A stretch of 64,000 nucleotides of DNA from Bacteroidia bacterium (GTDB taxonomy: Bacteria; Bacteroidota; Bacteroidia; Flavobacteriales; Flavobacteriaceae). Shown piece by piece: positions 17,947 through 25,965 of this stretch (the stretch's first letter is position 1; every line of letters begins with the position of its first letter). The stretch spans positions 332,529 to 396,528 of the forward strand of contig JAUIFO010000002.1 of the NCBI GenBank assembly GCA_030430385.1. Reading direction: 5' to 3'. Below the pieces are notes generated by a model. That model was given only the letters and a program-made list of their open reading frames with translations, was not told the origin of the DNA and made no database searches. Both the position numbers and the translations under genes were made by a program.

Positions 17947-19197
17947 ATGGAATTAAGGCGAGTTGTAGTAACCGGTTTAGGCGCACTCACACCTATAGGA
18001 AACACCAAAGATGAATATTGGGAAGGTCTTGTAAGTGGTAAGAGTGGTGCTGCTCCAATTACCTACTTTGATACTGAAAAGTTCAAAACTAAATTCGCAT
18101 GCGAACTTAAAAACTTTGTTGCGACTGATTTTCTAGACAGAAAAGAAGCTCGTAAGATGGATCGATTTACGCAATATGCTATGGTGGCTTCAGATGAAGC
18201 AATAGCCGATGCAAAGTTAGATCTAGACAAGGTTAATAAATTACGTGTAGGCGTAATTTGGGGCGCAGGAATTGGAGGTTTGGAGACATTTCAAGACGAA
18301 GTATTGAACTTTGCTGCTGGAGATGGAACACCACGTTTCAATCCGTTCTTTATTCCAAAAATGATTGCAGATATTGCGCCAGGAAACATATCTATTAAAA
18401 ATGGATTTATGGGTCCTAATTACACAACAGTTTCTGCTTGCGCATCTTCAGCAAATGCGATGATTGATGCCTTAAACTATATTCGTTTAGGACATTGTGA
18501 TGTTGTAGTGACTGGAGGAAGTGAAGCAGCAGTAACAATTGCTGGAATGGGTGGTTTTAATGCGATGCATGCTTTATCTACCAGAAATGATAGTCCAGAA
18601 ACAGCTTCAAGACCTTTTGATGCCACTAGAGATGGTTTCGTTTTAGGTGAAGGAGCGGGTGCTATCATTCTAGAAGATTATGAGCACGCTAAAGCTAGAG
18701 GAGCTAAAATTTATGCTGAGGTTATTGGAGGAGGATTATCTTCTGATGCACATCACATGACTGCTCCACATCCAGAAGGTATTGGTGTAATGGCAGTAAT
18801 GCGAAATTGCCTTGAAAATGCTGGTATCCAGCCTGAAGAAGTTGATCATATCAACACGCATGGCACTTCAACACCTCTTGGAGATGTTGCTGAGCTTAAA
18901 GCGATTTCTGAAGTGTTTGGAGAGCACGCAAAACATATCAATATCAACTCAACTAAGTCCATGACTGGACATTTATTAGGTGCTGCAGGAGCCATCGAAT
19001 CTATTTCGGCTATTTTAGCCATAGAACATGGTGTTGTTCCTCCAACTATTAATCACGAAGTTGTAGACGAAAATATTGATTCAAGCCTTAATTTAACATT
19101 AAACAAGGCGCAAAAACGTGACATCAAAGTTGCAATGAGCAACACTTTTGGATTTGGTGGCCACAATGCATGTGTATTATTTAAAAAAATAGACTAA
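17947..19197 (+). CDS. fabF: 3-oxoacyl-ACP synthase II
   Basis: The condensing enzyme of fatty acid elongation (416 residues). The catalytic triad is visible: Cys165 (VSACASSANA), His305 (NTHGTSTPLGD) and His342 (KSMTGHLLGAAGA). The GFGGHNAC C terminus is typical. It follows acpP directly and is followed after 7 bases by rnc. Confidence 0.97.
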   Translation: MELRRVVVTGLGALTPIGNTKDEYWEGLVSGKSGAAPITYFDTEKFKTKFACELKNFVATDFLDRKEARKMDRFTQYAMVASDEAIADAKLDLDKVNKLRVGVIWGAGIGGLETFQDEVLNFAAGDGTPRFNPFFIPKMIADIAPGNISIKNGFMGPNYTTVSACASSANAMIDALNYIRLGHCDVVVTGGSEAAVTIAGMGGFNAMHALSTRNDSPETASRPFDATRDGFVLGEGAGAIILEDYEHAKARGAKIYAEVIGGGLSSDAHHMTAPHPEGIGVMAVMRNCLENAGIQPEEVDHINTHGTSTPLGDVAELKAISEVFGEHAKHININSTKSMTGHLLGAAGAIESISAILAIEHGVVPPTINHEVVDENIDSSLNLTLNKAQKRDIKVAMSNTFGFGGHNACVLFKKID

Positions 19198-19204
19198 ATT
19201 ACGA

Positions 19205-19945
19205 ATGAGTTTCATTCGCAACATATTAAATTCCCGTTCTGATAAAGGCGGGAATTTTTTTTTGGAACTCTCAAAAATCTTAGGATACAAGCCTAAACGC
19301 AAAGGCCTTTATATTAAAGCATTCACACACAGATCATTAAACCTAAAAGACAAAGAAGGTAACGCCATTAATTATGAGCGCCTTGAATTTGTTGGTGATG
19401 CTATGTTAAGTGCTGTGATCGCTTCATATTTATTTGAAAAAGTACCACATGGTGATGAAGGTTATTTAACTAAAATGCGCTCTAAAGTAGTTAGTAGAGA
19501 ACATCTAAATGAACTTGGTAAAGAACTACATCTTATAGATCTGGTCGAAAGCAAAATTCCGACCTCTAACTTCGGAAACAATATACATGGTAACTTGTTT
19601 GAAGCTTTGGTTGGTGCGATTTACCTAGACAAAGGCTACAAGCAATGTGAAAAATTCATCTTTAAACGTGTGATTGATCCGCATGTCGATATTGAAAAAC
19701 TAGAAGGGAAAGTTATTAGTTATAAGAGCTTGCTGATTGAATGGTGCCAAAAAGAAAAAAAGATTTTCGATTACAATGTGTATGAAGACACAGGAAATGA
19801 CGATCTAAAACATTTTTCGGTTAAGCTGTCTATTGATGATAAAGTGGTTTCAAAAGCCAGAGCAACATCTAAGAAAAAAGCAGAAGAAAAAGCTTCTAGA
19901 CGTGCCTTTTTTGCGTTTCAAAAAGAGATCTCAAAAACATTTTAA
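19205..19945 (+). CDS. rnc: Ribonuclease III
   Basis: A double-strand-specific endoribonuclease for rRNA and mRNA processing. The RNase III domain (about 20-155) has the signature NYERLEFVGDAML with the metal-binding Glu and Asp, and a later acidic site in NLFEALVGAIYLD. A double-stranded RNA-binding domain (about 170-240) ends in SKKKAEEKASRRAF. The length of 246 is normal. The first 20 codons contain an intrinsic-terminator-shaped hairpin, which could limit rnc transcription from the fab promoter. Confidence 0.96.
   Translation: MSFIRNILNSRSDKGGNFFLELSKILGYKPKRKGLYIKAFTHRSLNLKDKEGNAINYERLEFVGDAMLSAVIASYLFEKVPHGDEGYLTKMRSKVVSREHLNELGKELHLIDLVESKIPTSNFGNNIHGNLFEALVGAIYLDKGYKQCEKFIFKRVIDPHVDIEKLEGKVISYKSLLIEWCQKEKKIFDYNVYEDTGNDDLKHFSVKLSIDDKVVSKARATSKKKAEEKASRRAFFAFQKEISKTF
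19228..19263 (+). terminator. Terminator-like hairpin inside the rnc start
   Basis: Stem AAATTCCCG / CGGGAATTT with a 12-base loop, followed by further T residues (nine in a row in total), within rnc codons 8-20 and only about 30 bases after the fabF stop. It has the shape of a rho-independent terminator and may end most acpP-fabF transcripts, attenuating rnc. Confidence 0.6.
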
Positions 19946-20057
19946 CCTGTTTTAGCTATAGGCTTTCTAATATTTAATCAACTATAACGTTTTCGCAACA
20001 CTTTGCTGTTAAGATTAATAAAAACTTCATCTTAAACTAGTCATAATATTCTATATT

Positions 20058-20065
20058 TACATTTG
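20058..20065 (+). promoter_or_regulatory. -7 box of the IPExxxVDY gene
   Basis: TACATTTG, a perfect TAnnTTTG, 14 bases before the ATG. No -33 TTG in place. Confidence 0.45.
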
Positions 20066-20079
20066 ATTGATATGGTATT

Positions 20080-20559
20080 ATGGCGTTACACAAATTAGTA
20101 GTTGATGATTTTTACGACACGTCTTTTGTGCTTTTAGCAATACATTGTCGGCTTGAAGATTACAGACTTGCTTATCTGTTAAATAAGCATTTAAATATAA
20201 GATTGGCTCGTAAACCTCAAGATTTGGATTATAAATATTTTGCAGCGTCTTATGCTATTTATGAGTGGAACGATATCACGCTTGATACAACTTGGAATTT
20301 AGTGTCTAATGTTTGTAAAAAGGAAGAAGCTGCTTTACAGAGTTCAGGTTCTTTGTTTGATAATCAACAGACCATAAAAACCTATAATTTATTACCAGAA
20401 TTTAAGAATGTCGATTATTTGATAAAGGTTTCTAATGAAAATCTCAATTTTAATGAAAAACGAATTCTGAGTAAAATTCAAACCATACCTCAGGTCATAA
20501 CAACCTATAGCATTGACTTAGATCAAATAAAATCAAAAGACCATTTAATTTTTAATTAA
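20080..20559 (+). CDS. IPExxxVDY family protein
   Basis: A 159-residue soluble protein of a Bacteroidetes-specific family named for a motif that here reads LLPEFKNVDYLIK (near residue 108). No signal peptide or membrane segment is seen. The function is unknown. The family habitually sits just before pyruvate kinase, as here: the stop codon and the next ATG overlap by one base (TAATG), so translation of pyk is probably coupled to it. Confidence 0.88.
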   Translation: MALHKLVVDDFYDTSFVLLAIHCRLEDYRLAYLLNKHLNIRLARKPQDLDYKYFAASYAIYEWNDITLDTTWNLVSNVCKKEEAALQSSGSLFDNQQTIKTYNLLPEFKNVDYLIKVSNENLNFNEKRILSKIQTIPQVITTYSIDLDQIKSKDHLIFN

Positions 20560-22001
20560 TGTTACGAAGAAAGAAAACTAAAATTGTTGCAACCTTAGGT
20601 CCAGCAACAAGCACAAAGGAAGTCCTTAAAGGAATGCTTGAAGAAGGCGCTAATGTATTTAGAATCAACTTTTCGCATGCCGATTATGACGCCGTAAAAG
20701 AACGTGTGGCTATGATTCGTGAACTTAACGATGAGTTTGGTTTTAATGCTGCCATTCTTGCAGATTTACAAGGCCCTAAGTTAAGAGTTGGTGTGATGAA
20801 AGGCGAAGTTGTGGTTAATGAAGGCGACCATATTGTTTTTGCTACAGGAAAACGTTTTGAAGGCACAAAAGATCGTGTTTACATGACTTATGAGAAGTTT
20901 CCTCAAGATGCCAAACCAGGAGAACGTATTCTTCTAGATGATGGAAAACTGATCTTTGAGGTGGTTTCAACCGATAAAAAATCTGAAGTAAAAGCTAAAG
21001 TCATTCAAGGCGGACCGTTACGTTCAAAAAAAGGCGTTAACCTTCCCAACACAAATATTTCTCAACCTGCACTCACCGAAAAAGATATTGAAGATGCTAA
21101 GTTTGCCTGCAGTTTAAAAGTAGATTGGATTGCGCTTTCTTTTGTAAGACATGCTGAAGATCTCATGCAATTAGAAGAATTGATCAAAGCGCATAGCGAC
21201 CATAAAATTCCTATCATTGCTAAGATTGAAAAACCTGAAGCAGTTGAAAATATCGATAAAATTGTAGCCTATTGTGATGGTTTAATGGTCGCTAGAGGTG
21301 ATCTTGGTGTTGAAATTCCTGCAGAAGAAGTTCCGCTTATTCAAAAGAAATTAGTACTTCGTGCAAAGCGTGCTCGAATTCCAGTGATCATTGCTACGCA
21401 AATGATGGAAACAATGATTACGAGCTTAACGCCAACTAGAGCAGAGGTTAACGATGTGGCCAACTCGGTTATGGATGGTGCTGATGCTGTAATGCTTTCT
21501 GGTGAAACCTCTGTTGGAAATTACCCAGTTCAAGTCATCAAACAAATGGCTGGAATTATCAGAAGTGTTGAAGATTCAGATTTAATTACTGTGCCACAGT
21601 CGCCACCGCATATTCGTACAAAACGTTACATCACAAAATCAATTTGTTACCATGCTGCACACATGGCAAATGAGATTAGCGCTAAGGCTATTTCTACCTT
21701 AACCAATAGTGGTTACACAGCCTTCCAAATTTCTGCATGGCGACCAAGTGCGTATATTTTAGTGTTTACATCTAACAAGCGTATTCTCACGCAATTGAGT
21801 TTGCTTTGGGGTGTGGAAGCGTTCTATTATGATAAGTTTGTGAGTACAGACGAAACCATTGAAGACGTTAATGCCATTGCCTGTAAAAAAGGCTATTTAG
21901 AAGTTGGTGATATGTTAATCAGTTTAGCAGCAATGCCAATTCAAGAGAAGGGAATGGTAAATACGTTACGCGTCACGGAAATTACAAGTTGTAGTTTTTA
22001 A
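20559..22001 (+). CDS. pyk: Pyruvate kinase
   Basis: Last step of glycolysis, phosphoenolpyruvate plus ADP to pyruvate plus ATP. The 480-residue length matches. Visible motifs are KIVATLGPATS at the N terminus, the metal and substrate region IIAKIEKPEAVENID, the ARGDLGVEIP motif and VMLSGETSVGNYPV. The C-terminal allosteric domain is present. It is coupled to the preceding IPExxxVDY gene. Confidence 0.97.
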   Translation: MLRRKKTKIVATLGPATSTKEVLKGMLEEGANVFRINFSHADYDAVKERVAMIRELNDEFGFNAAILADLQGPKLRVGVMKGEVVVNEGDHIVFATGKRFEGTKDRVYMTYEKFPQDAKPGERILLDDGKLIFEVVSTDKKSEVKAKVIQGGPLRSKKGVNLPNTNISQPALTEKDIEDAKFACSLKVDWIALSFVRHAEDLMQLEELIKAHSDHKIPIIAKIEKPEAVENIDKIVAYCDGLMVARGDLGVEIPAEEVPLIQKKLVLRAKRARIPVIIATQMMETMITSLTPTRAEVNDVANSVMDGADAVMLSGETSVGNYPVQVIKQMAGIIRSVEDSDLITVPQSPPHIRTKRYITKSICYHAAHMANEISAKAISTLTNSGYTAFQISAWRPSAYILVFTSNKRILTQLSLLWGVEAFYYDKFVSTDETIEDVNAIACKKGYLEVGDMLISLAAMPIQEKGMVNTLRVTEITSCSF

Positions 22002-22029
22002 TCGTTTACCTAAACTACAAATTATATAT

Positions 22030-22050
22030 GTCATTCTGAACTAAGTGAAA
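22030..22050. repeat. Dispersed GTCATTCTGA-type repeat
   Basis: The start GTCATTCTGAACTAAGTGAA resembles short interspersed repeats often seen between flavobacterial genes; a related stretch is at 59885-59902. Noncoding. Confidence 0.4.
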
Positions 22051-22083
22051 CATCGTTGTTTTACACGTTTTTAGGCGTTCCCC

Positions 22084-22116
22084 TTTTGGTAACTTCGAGC
22101 ACCTCAGTTTCCAAAA
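22084..22116. repeat. REP-like hairpin, locus D
   Basis: TTTTGG, T, AACT, TC, GAG CAC CTC, AGTT, T, CCAAAA: the same TTCGAG-loop-CTC core as the other REP-like units, with different but fully paired outer arms. The bases from here to the dinB stop (22117-22206) are noncoding and relatively GC-rich, and hold another possible hairpin (CCTCC / GGAGG, about 22141-22170). Confidence 0.65.
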
Positions 22117-22206
22117 CGGTCGCGCTTTCCGCAGTCGCTTCCTCCATAGCACTTTATGCCAAGGAGGAGAGCTCCAACAATGCTTCAATCGCTAACGCAA
22201 TCATTC

Positions 22207-23316
22207 CTAAAAATCAAATTTTAGTTGTACACTTATCGGTTGCTCTTTAACCGCTTGTGTTTTCTTTTTAGAACCTTCTGTATTCAGATTAGATAAAGAA
22301 ATTCCTAAAAGCCTCACAGAATTATTCAACTTGTCTTGGTATAACAAATCCTTTGCGGTTTCTAATAAAATGCTTTTATCGCTTATATAATATGGAAGGG
22401 TTTTACTTCGCGTTTGTAAACTAAAGTCGCTGTATTTAATTTTTAAAGTGATTGTTTTTCCTGCCACCTTACTTTTTGATAATCGTTTGGCAACTTCTTC
22501 AGCTATATGCTCTAATTTTTCGAGCATAAAAACTTCAGACGAAAGGTTTTCTCTAAAAGTACGTTCAGCGGCAAGCGACTTTCTAATACGATTGGGTTTC
22601 ACTTCACTAGTATGAATACCTCTAACTACATAGTAATAATAACGACCCGATTTTCCGAAGTTCTGATCGAGATATTCTAAGGATTTGGCCTTTAGGTCTT
22701 TTCCCGTAAAAATACCTTTTTGATACATTTTTTCAGCCGTCACTTTTCCAACGCCATAAAATTTTCGAATATCCAATGCCTCTAAAAATTCAATAACCTC
22801 CTCAGGATTAACGGTTTTTTGTCCGTTAGGTTTATTGTAATCACTAGCAACTTTGGCAATAAATTTATTTATAGAAATACCTGCAGAAGCTGTCAAGCCT
22901 ACTTCAGAAAATATACGCTGACGAATTTCTTGAGCAATTAAAGTAGCACTTGGCAATCCTTTTTTATTTTCGGTCACATCTAAATAAGCTTCGTCAAGTG
23001 ACAGCGGCTCAACGAGATCTGTATAATCGTAAAAGATGTTTCTAATTTGGTTAGACAGTGCTTTGTAACGTTCAAAATCGGTTTTTACAAAAATCAATTC
23101 TGGGCATAGTTTAATAGCCAACCGACCAGACATTGCGCTTTTTACACCAAACTTTCGCGCCTCATAACTGGCAGCACTTATTACACCACGAGTTCCGCCA
23201 CCACCAACAGCTATGGGTTTACCTTTAAGATTTGGGTCATCCATTTGTGCAACAGAAGCATAAAATGCATCCATATCGACATGAATAATCTTTCGTATTG
23301 GTAAAGTCTCTAGCAT
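22207..23316 (-). CDS. dinB: DNA polymerase IV (Y family)
   Basis: An error-prone translesion polymerase of 369 residues. The first catalytic motif is HVDMDAFYASVAQ (Asp of VDMD), the second SLDEAYLDVT (Asp-Glu). The helix-hairpin-helix region KFYGVGKVTAEKMYQKGI and the little finger domain follow. The C terminus ends QLKFDF, close to a beta-clamp-binding motif. No LexA box was recognised upstream. It is divergent from the CYTH gene. Confidence 0.95.
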   Translation of the reverse strand: MLETLPIRKIIHVDMDAFYASVAQMDDPNLKGKPIAVGGGGTRGVISAASYEARKFGVKSAMSGRLAIKLCPELIFVKTDFERYKALSNQIRNIFYDYTDLVEPLSLDEAYLDVTENKKGLPSATLIAQEIRQRIFSEVGLTASAGISINKFIAKVASDYNKPNGQKTVNPEEVIEFLEALDIRKFYGVGKVTAEKMYQKGIFTGKDLKAKSLEYLDQNFGKSGRYYYYVVRGIHTSEVKPNRIRKSLAAERTFRENLSSEVFMLEKLEHIAEEVAKRLSKSKVAGKTITLKIKYSDFSLQTRSKTLPYYISDKSILLETAKDLLYQDKLNNSVRLLGISLSNLNTEGSKKKTQAVKEQPISVQLKFDF

Positions 23317-23391
23317 AATGTAAATTTAGACATTAAATGTTAGTTCGACGGGTTTTCATTTGGTGAAACTGCTCTCGAGAACGTATCGCTT

Positions 23392-23859
23392 ATGATAGAA
23401 ATTGAACGTAAATTTTTAGTAACTTCTGAAGACTTTAAATCGGAAGCTTTTGATAGTGTAAGACTAGTGCAAGGCTTTTTGAACACACATCCAGAACGAA
23501 CAGTTCGTGTGCGTTTAAAAGGAGAGAAAGGCTATGTAACCGTTAAAGGGAAATCATCTAACGATGGTTTAAAACGTTTTGAATGGGAAACTGAGATTTC
23601 AAAAACCGAAGCCGAAGCCTTGTTACAATTATGTGAAGACGGAATTATTGATAAAATGCGTTACCTTGTACAGCAAGGACAACATGTATTTGAAATCGAC
23701 CAATTTTATGGTGCTAATCAAGGACTAATCATCGCAGAGATTGAATTGAATCATGAAACTGAAACGTTTGATAAACCAAGTTGGTTAGGACAAGAAGTAA
23801 CAGGCGATCCAAAATATTATAATTCGCAATTAAGTCAAACACCATATAGCACTTGGTAA
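23392..23859 (+). CDS. CYTH domain protein (triphosphate tunnel enzyme)
   Basis: A 155-residue protein of the CYTH superfamily. The diagnostic ExExK motif is Glu3-Ile-Glu5-Arg-Lys7 (MIEIERKFLV), followed by basic strands VRVRLKG and FEWETEI and acidic IAEIELNHE. Such proteins bind triphosphate groups with a metal; bacterial short forms are inorganic triphosphatases or adenylate-cyclase-like. The substrate is not fixed here. A small lipoprotein gene begins 14 bases downstream, probably in one operon. Confidence 0.92.
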   Translation: MIEIERKFLVTSEDFKSEAFDSVRLVQGFLNTHPERTVRVRLKGEKGYVTVKGKSSNDGLKRFEWETEISKTEAEALLQLCEDGIIDKMRYLVQQGQHVFEIDQFYGANQGLIIAEIELNHETETFDKPSWLGQEVTGDPKYYNSQLSQTPYSTW

Positions 23860-23873
23860 TAAATCGTATTAAA

Positions 23874-24398
23874 ATGAAACAGATTATTGTAGTATTAAGT
23901 TTGTTTTTTCTGATAACGTCATGTAAGGAAAATTCTCAAGCCTCAATAAAATCTATTAAAGATGATGTTACTGAGCATCAAACAGAAATCGATGACACAC
24001 AACAAAAGCAGTCTGTAAAAGCTTTAAAACAAGAATTAGTAGATAAGGGTTATCAGGTTTTTGATTATGTAGATGAAACTACTAAAGACACGATTATCAT
24101 GCAGCAATATTTTATTGCATTCTTAAAAAAAGGACCAATAAGAAACCAAAATGAAGAAGAAGCAAATCGTTTACAATCGGAACACTTGGCACATTTAGGG
24201 AAGATGTATGAAATGGGATATGCAGATATTTCTGGACCATTTGGTGATGATGGTGCCATAAGAGGTATAACAATTTATAATGTACCAACCTTAGCAATGG
24301 CAGATAGTTTAGCTAATGCCGATCCTATGGTAAAAGCAGGTAGATTAGAAATTGAGATGCATCCTTGGTGGGCAGGAAAAGGCTTTCCGTTACGATAA
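23874..24398 (+). CDS. YciI-like lipoprotein
   Basis: A 174-residue predicted lipoprotein. The ATG at 23874 is chosen because it gives a clean signal peptide with Cys17 in LITSC; the in-frame upstream start overlaps the previous gene. After a low-complexity linker (about 18-60) comes a YciI-like fold (about 75-165), with YFIAFLKKGP, HLAHLGKMYEMG, SGPFGDDG and the late ADPMVKAGRLEIE. YciI proteins are small ferredoxin-like domains of mostly unknown activity. A bidirectional terminator follows. Confidence 0.8.
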   Translation: MKQIIVVLSLFFLITSCKENSQASIKSIKDDVTEHQTEIDDTQQKQSVKALKQELVDKGYQVFDYVDETTKDTIIMQQYFIAFLKKGPIRNQNEEEANRLQSEHLAHLGKMYEMGYADISGPFGDDGAIRGITIYNVPTLAMADSLANADPMVKAGRLEIEMHPWWAGKGFPLR

Positions 24399-24432
24399 AA
24401 AAAAGCCACTCTGGATAGAGTGGCTTTTTTAT
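24396..24432. terminator. Bidirectional terminator
   Basis: Stem AAAAGCCACTCT / AGAGTGGCTTTT with loop GGAT, flanked by A and T runs, between the convergent YciI-like and heavy-metal-domain genes. Confidence 0.88.
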
Positions 24433-24446
24433 AAGTTTAATTGCGA

Positions 24447-24944
24447 TTACGCTTTTTTGATGCAGCAATCTTTTTTGCAATCATCAGCACAAGCTGTTTT
24501 GTCTTTCATTTTATCAGCGCAACATGCTTTGCCTTCAACCTTTTTGCATTCGTGCTTTTCATTAGAAAAGGCTTCAACCGTTTTCATGTCTTTTACTTTG
24601 TAAGTGTCACCAGCTTTAGCAACAGCTTCTTCTAATGAATTGGTAGTCACTTTAGCTTCGTCATATTCTACCATAGCAATTTCCTTTTCAAAATCAACCG
24701 TAGCAGATTTTACACCATCCATTTTTGCGATTTTCTTTTCTATGGTTTTAGCACAACCCATAGCACAAGTCATACCTTCAATACCAAATTCAGCTTTGGC
24801 ATAAGTCGCATTAGGATCTAGCTCTTTTTTAGTAGTTGTAACGTCATTGTCAATAGTTTTCACTTCTACTTCAGCATTGTTTTTACATGCGATAACAGAT
24901 AATGAAACAAAGGCTACAACGATGATATATTTTAATGTTTTCAT
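24447..24944 (-). CDS. Heavy-metal-associated domain lipoprotein, Cys-rich C terminus
   Basis: A 165-residue predicted lipoprotein (Cys20 in SVIAC). An HMA domain spans about 50-118; its metal loop is GMTCAMGCAK, with Cys60 and Cys64 spaced C-x3-C rather than the usual C-x2-C. The final 35 residues hold seven cysteines (HEC, ACC, AC, DDC, DCC) among many Lys, suggesting a second metal site. Located outside the cytoplasmic membrane, it could bind or carry copper or zinc (inference). A TATGTTTG -7 box lies 24 bases upstream. Confidence 0.85.
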   Translation of the reverse strand: MKTLKYIIVVAFVSLSVIACKNNAEVEVKTIDNDVTTTKKELDPNATYAKAEFGIEGMTCAMGCAKTIEKKIAKMDGVKSATVDFEKEIAMVEYDEAKVTTNSLEEAVAKAGDTYKVKDMKTVEAFSNEKHECKKVEGKACCADKMKDKTACADDCKKDCCIKKA

Positions 24945-24968
24945 TGGGTTTAAATATTAAATTCGAAA

Positions 24969-24976
24969 CAAACATA
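24969..24976 (-). promoter_or_regulatory. -7 box of the HMA lipoprotein gene
   Basis: TATGTTTG on the minus strand fits TAnnTTTG, 24 bases before the start codon; no clear -33. Confidence 0.4.
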
Positions 24977-25037
24977 ATAAATATTGATGTTGGTTGTATG
25001 AAAATTAACGATTTTTGTGACTTAGTTTAAGCGACTT

Positions 25038-25916
25038 ATGAGAATTAACAATACCAAATGGATTTATCTTGTTGTACTAGCTTTAATATGGGGAAGCTCC
25101 TTTATTCTTATAAAGAAATCTTTACTAGGATTAACACCATTTCAAATAGGAGCTACACGAACTTTGATTACAGGATTTTTCTTATTTGCTGTTGGTTTTA
25201 AGAGTATAAGATCTATCAAGAAGCCGGAATGGAAATGGGTTGTGATTTCTGGGTTTTTAGGATCCTTTTTTCCAGCGTTTTTATTCGCTATTGCAGAGAC
25301 TGAGATTGATAGCGCAGTGACTTCAATATTAAACTCTCTAGTCCCATTAAACACTGTGCTATTTGGTTTTGCAGTATTTAAAATAAGCTCTACAAAACGG
25401 CAAATACTAGGTGTGATAATCGGATTCATTGGAACAAGTATTTTAATTTTAAAAGGCGCCGAATTAAATCCCAGTCAGAACTATTTGTTTGCAGGATACA
25501 TCATTTTAGCAACCTGTATGTATGCCTTAAATGTCAATATCATTAAAAAGCATCTTCAGAATGTGAAGCCATTAAGTATTGCTACAGGAAATTACGCAGC
25601 CATTATGATTCCAGCATTAATCATTTTATTGTTTACCGATTTTTTCAATACTGAAACCTATAGCCATCCAGATTTTAAAACGTCAATGCTATGTGTGGTT
25701 ATTTTGTCTTTTTTTGGAACAGCACTAGCAAAAGTGTTGTTTAATACCTTAGTACAAATCTCGACACCAGTTTTTGCCTCATCTGTCACGTATTTAATGC
25801 CAGTAGTTGCATTGTTTTGGGGCTTGCTTGATGATGAAGGGTTTAGCCTTATTCAAGCTTTTGGAAGTTTGATCATTTTGGTAGGTGTTTATTTATCCCA
25901 TAAACGACAAACATAA
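25038..25916 (+). CDS. EamA/DMT-family transporter
   Basis: A 292-residue inner membrane protein with ten predicted membrane segments in two repeated EamA halves (about 6-140 and 150-288). The first helix carries the typical ALIWGSSFILIK motif. Family members export amino acids, metabolites or drugs; no substrate can be assigned. It stands alone, followed by a hairpin shared with the convergent M16 operon. Confidence 0.9.
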   Translation: MRINNTKWIYLVVLALIWGSSFILIKKSLLGLTPFQIGATRTLITGFFLFAVGFKSIRSIKKPEWKWVVISGFLGSFFPAFLFAIAETEIDSAVTSILNSLVPLNTVLFGFAVFKISSTKRQILGVIIGFIGTSILILKGAELNPSQNYLFAGYIILATCMYALNVNIIKKHLQNVKPLSIATGNYAAIMIPALIILLFTDFFNTETYSHPDFKTSMLCVVILSFFGTALAKVLFNTLVQISTPVFASSVTYLMPVVALFWGLLDDEGFSLIQAFGSLIILVGVYLSHKRQT

Positions 25917-25942
25917 AAAAAGCCGAAGCATTTGCTTCGGCT
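25915..25942 (-). terminator. Terminator of the M16 peptidase operon
   Basis: Stem AAGCCGAAGCA / TGCTTCGGCTT, with a run of T on the minus strand only, so it mainly ends the leftward M16 operon; the plus-strand side lacks a T tract. Confidence 0.8.
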
Positions 25943-25965
25943 TAATATTTTGAAAACAGATTTTA

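Noticed and set aside
22056..22250. A 64-codon open frame between pyk and dinB
   Set aside because: It runs through a REP-like hairpin and repeat-like spacer and into the dinB end; composition is that of noncoding repeat DNA.
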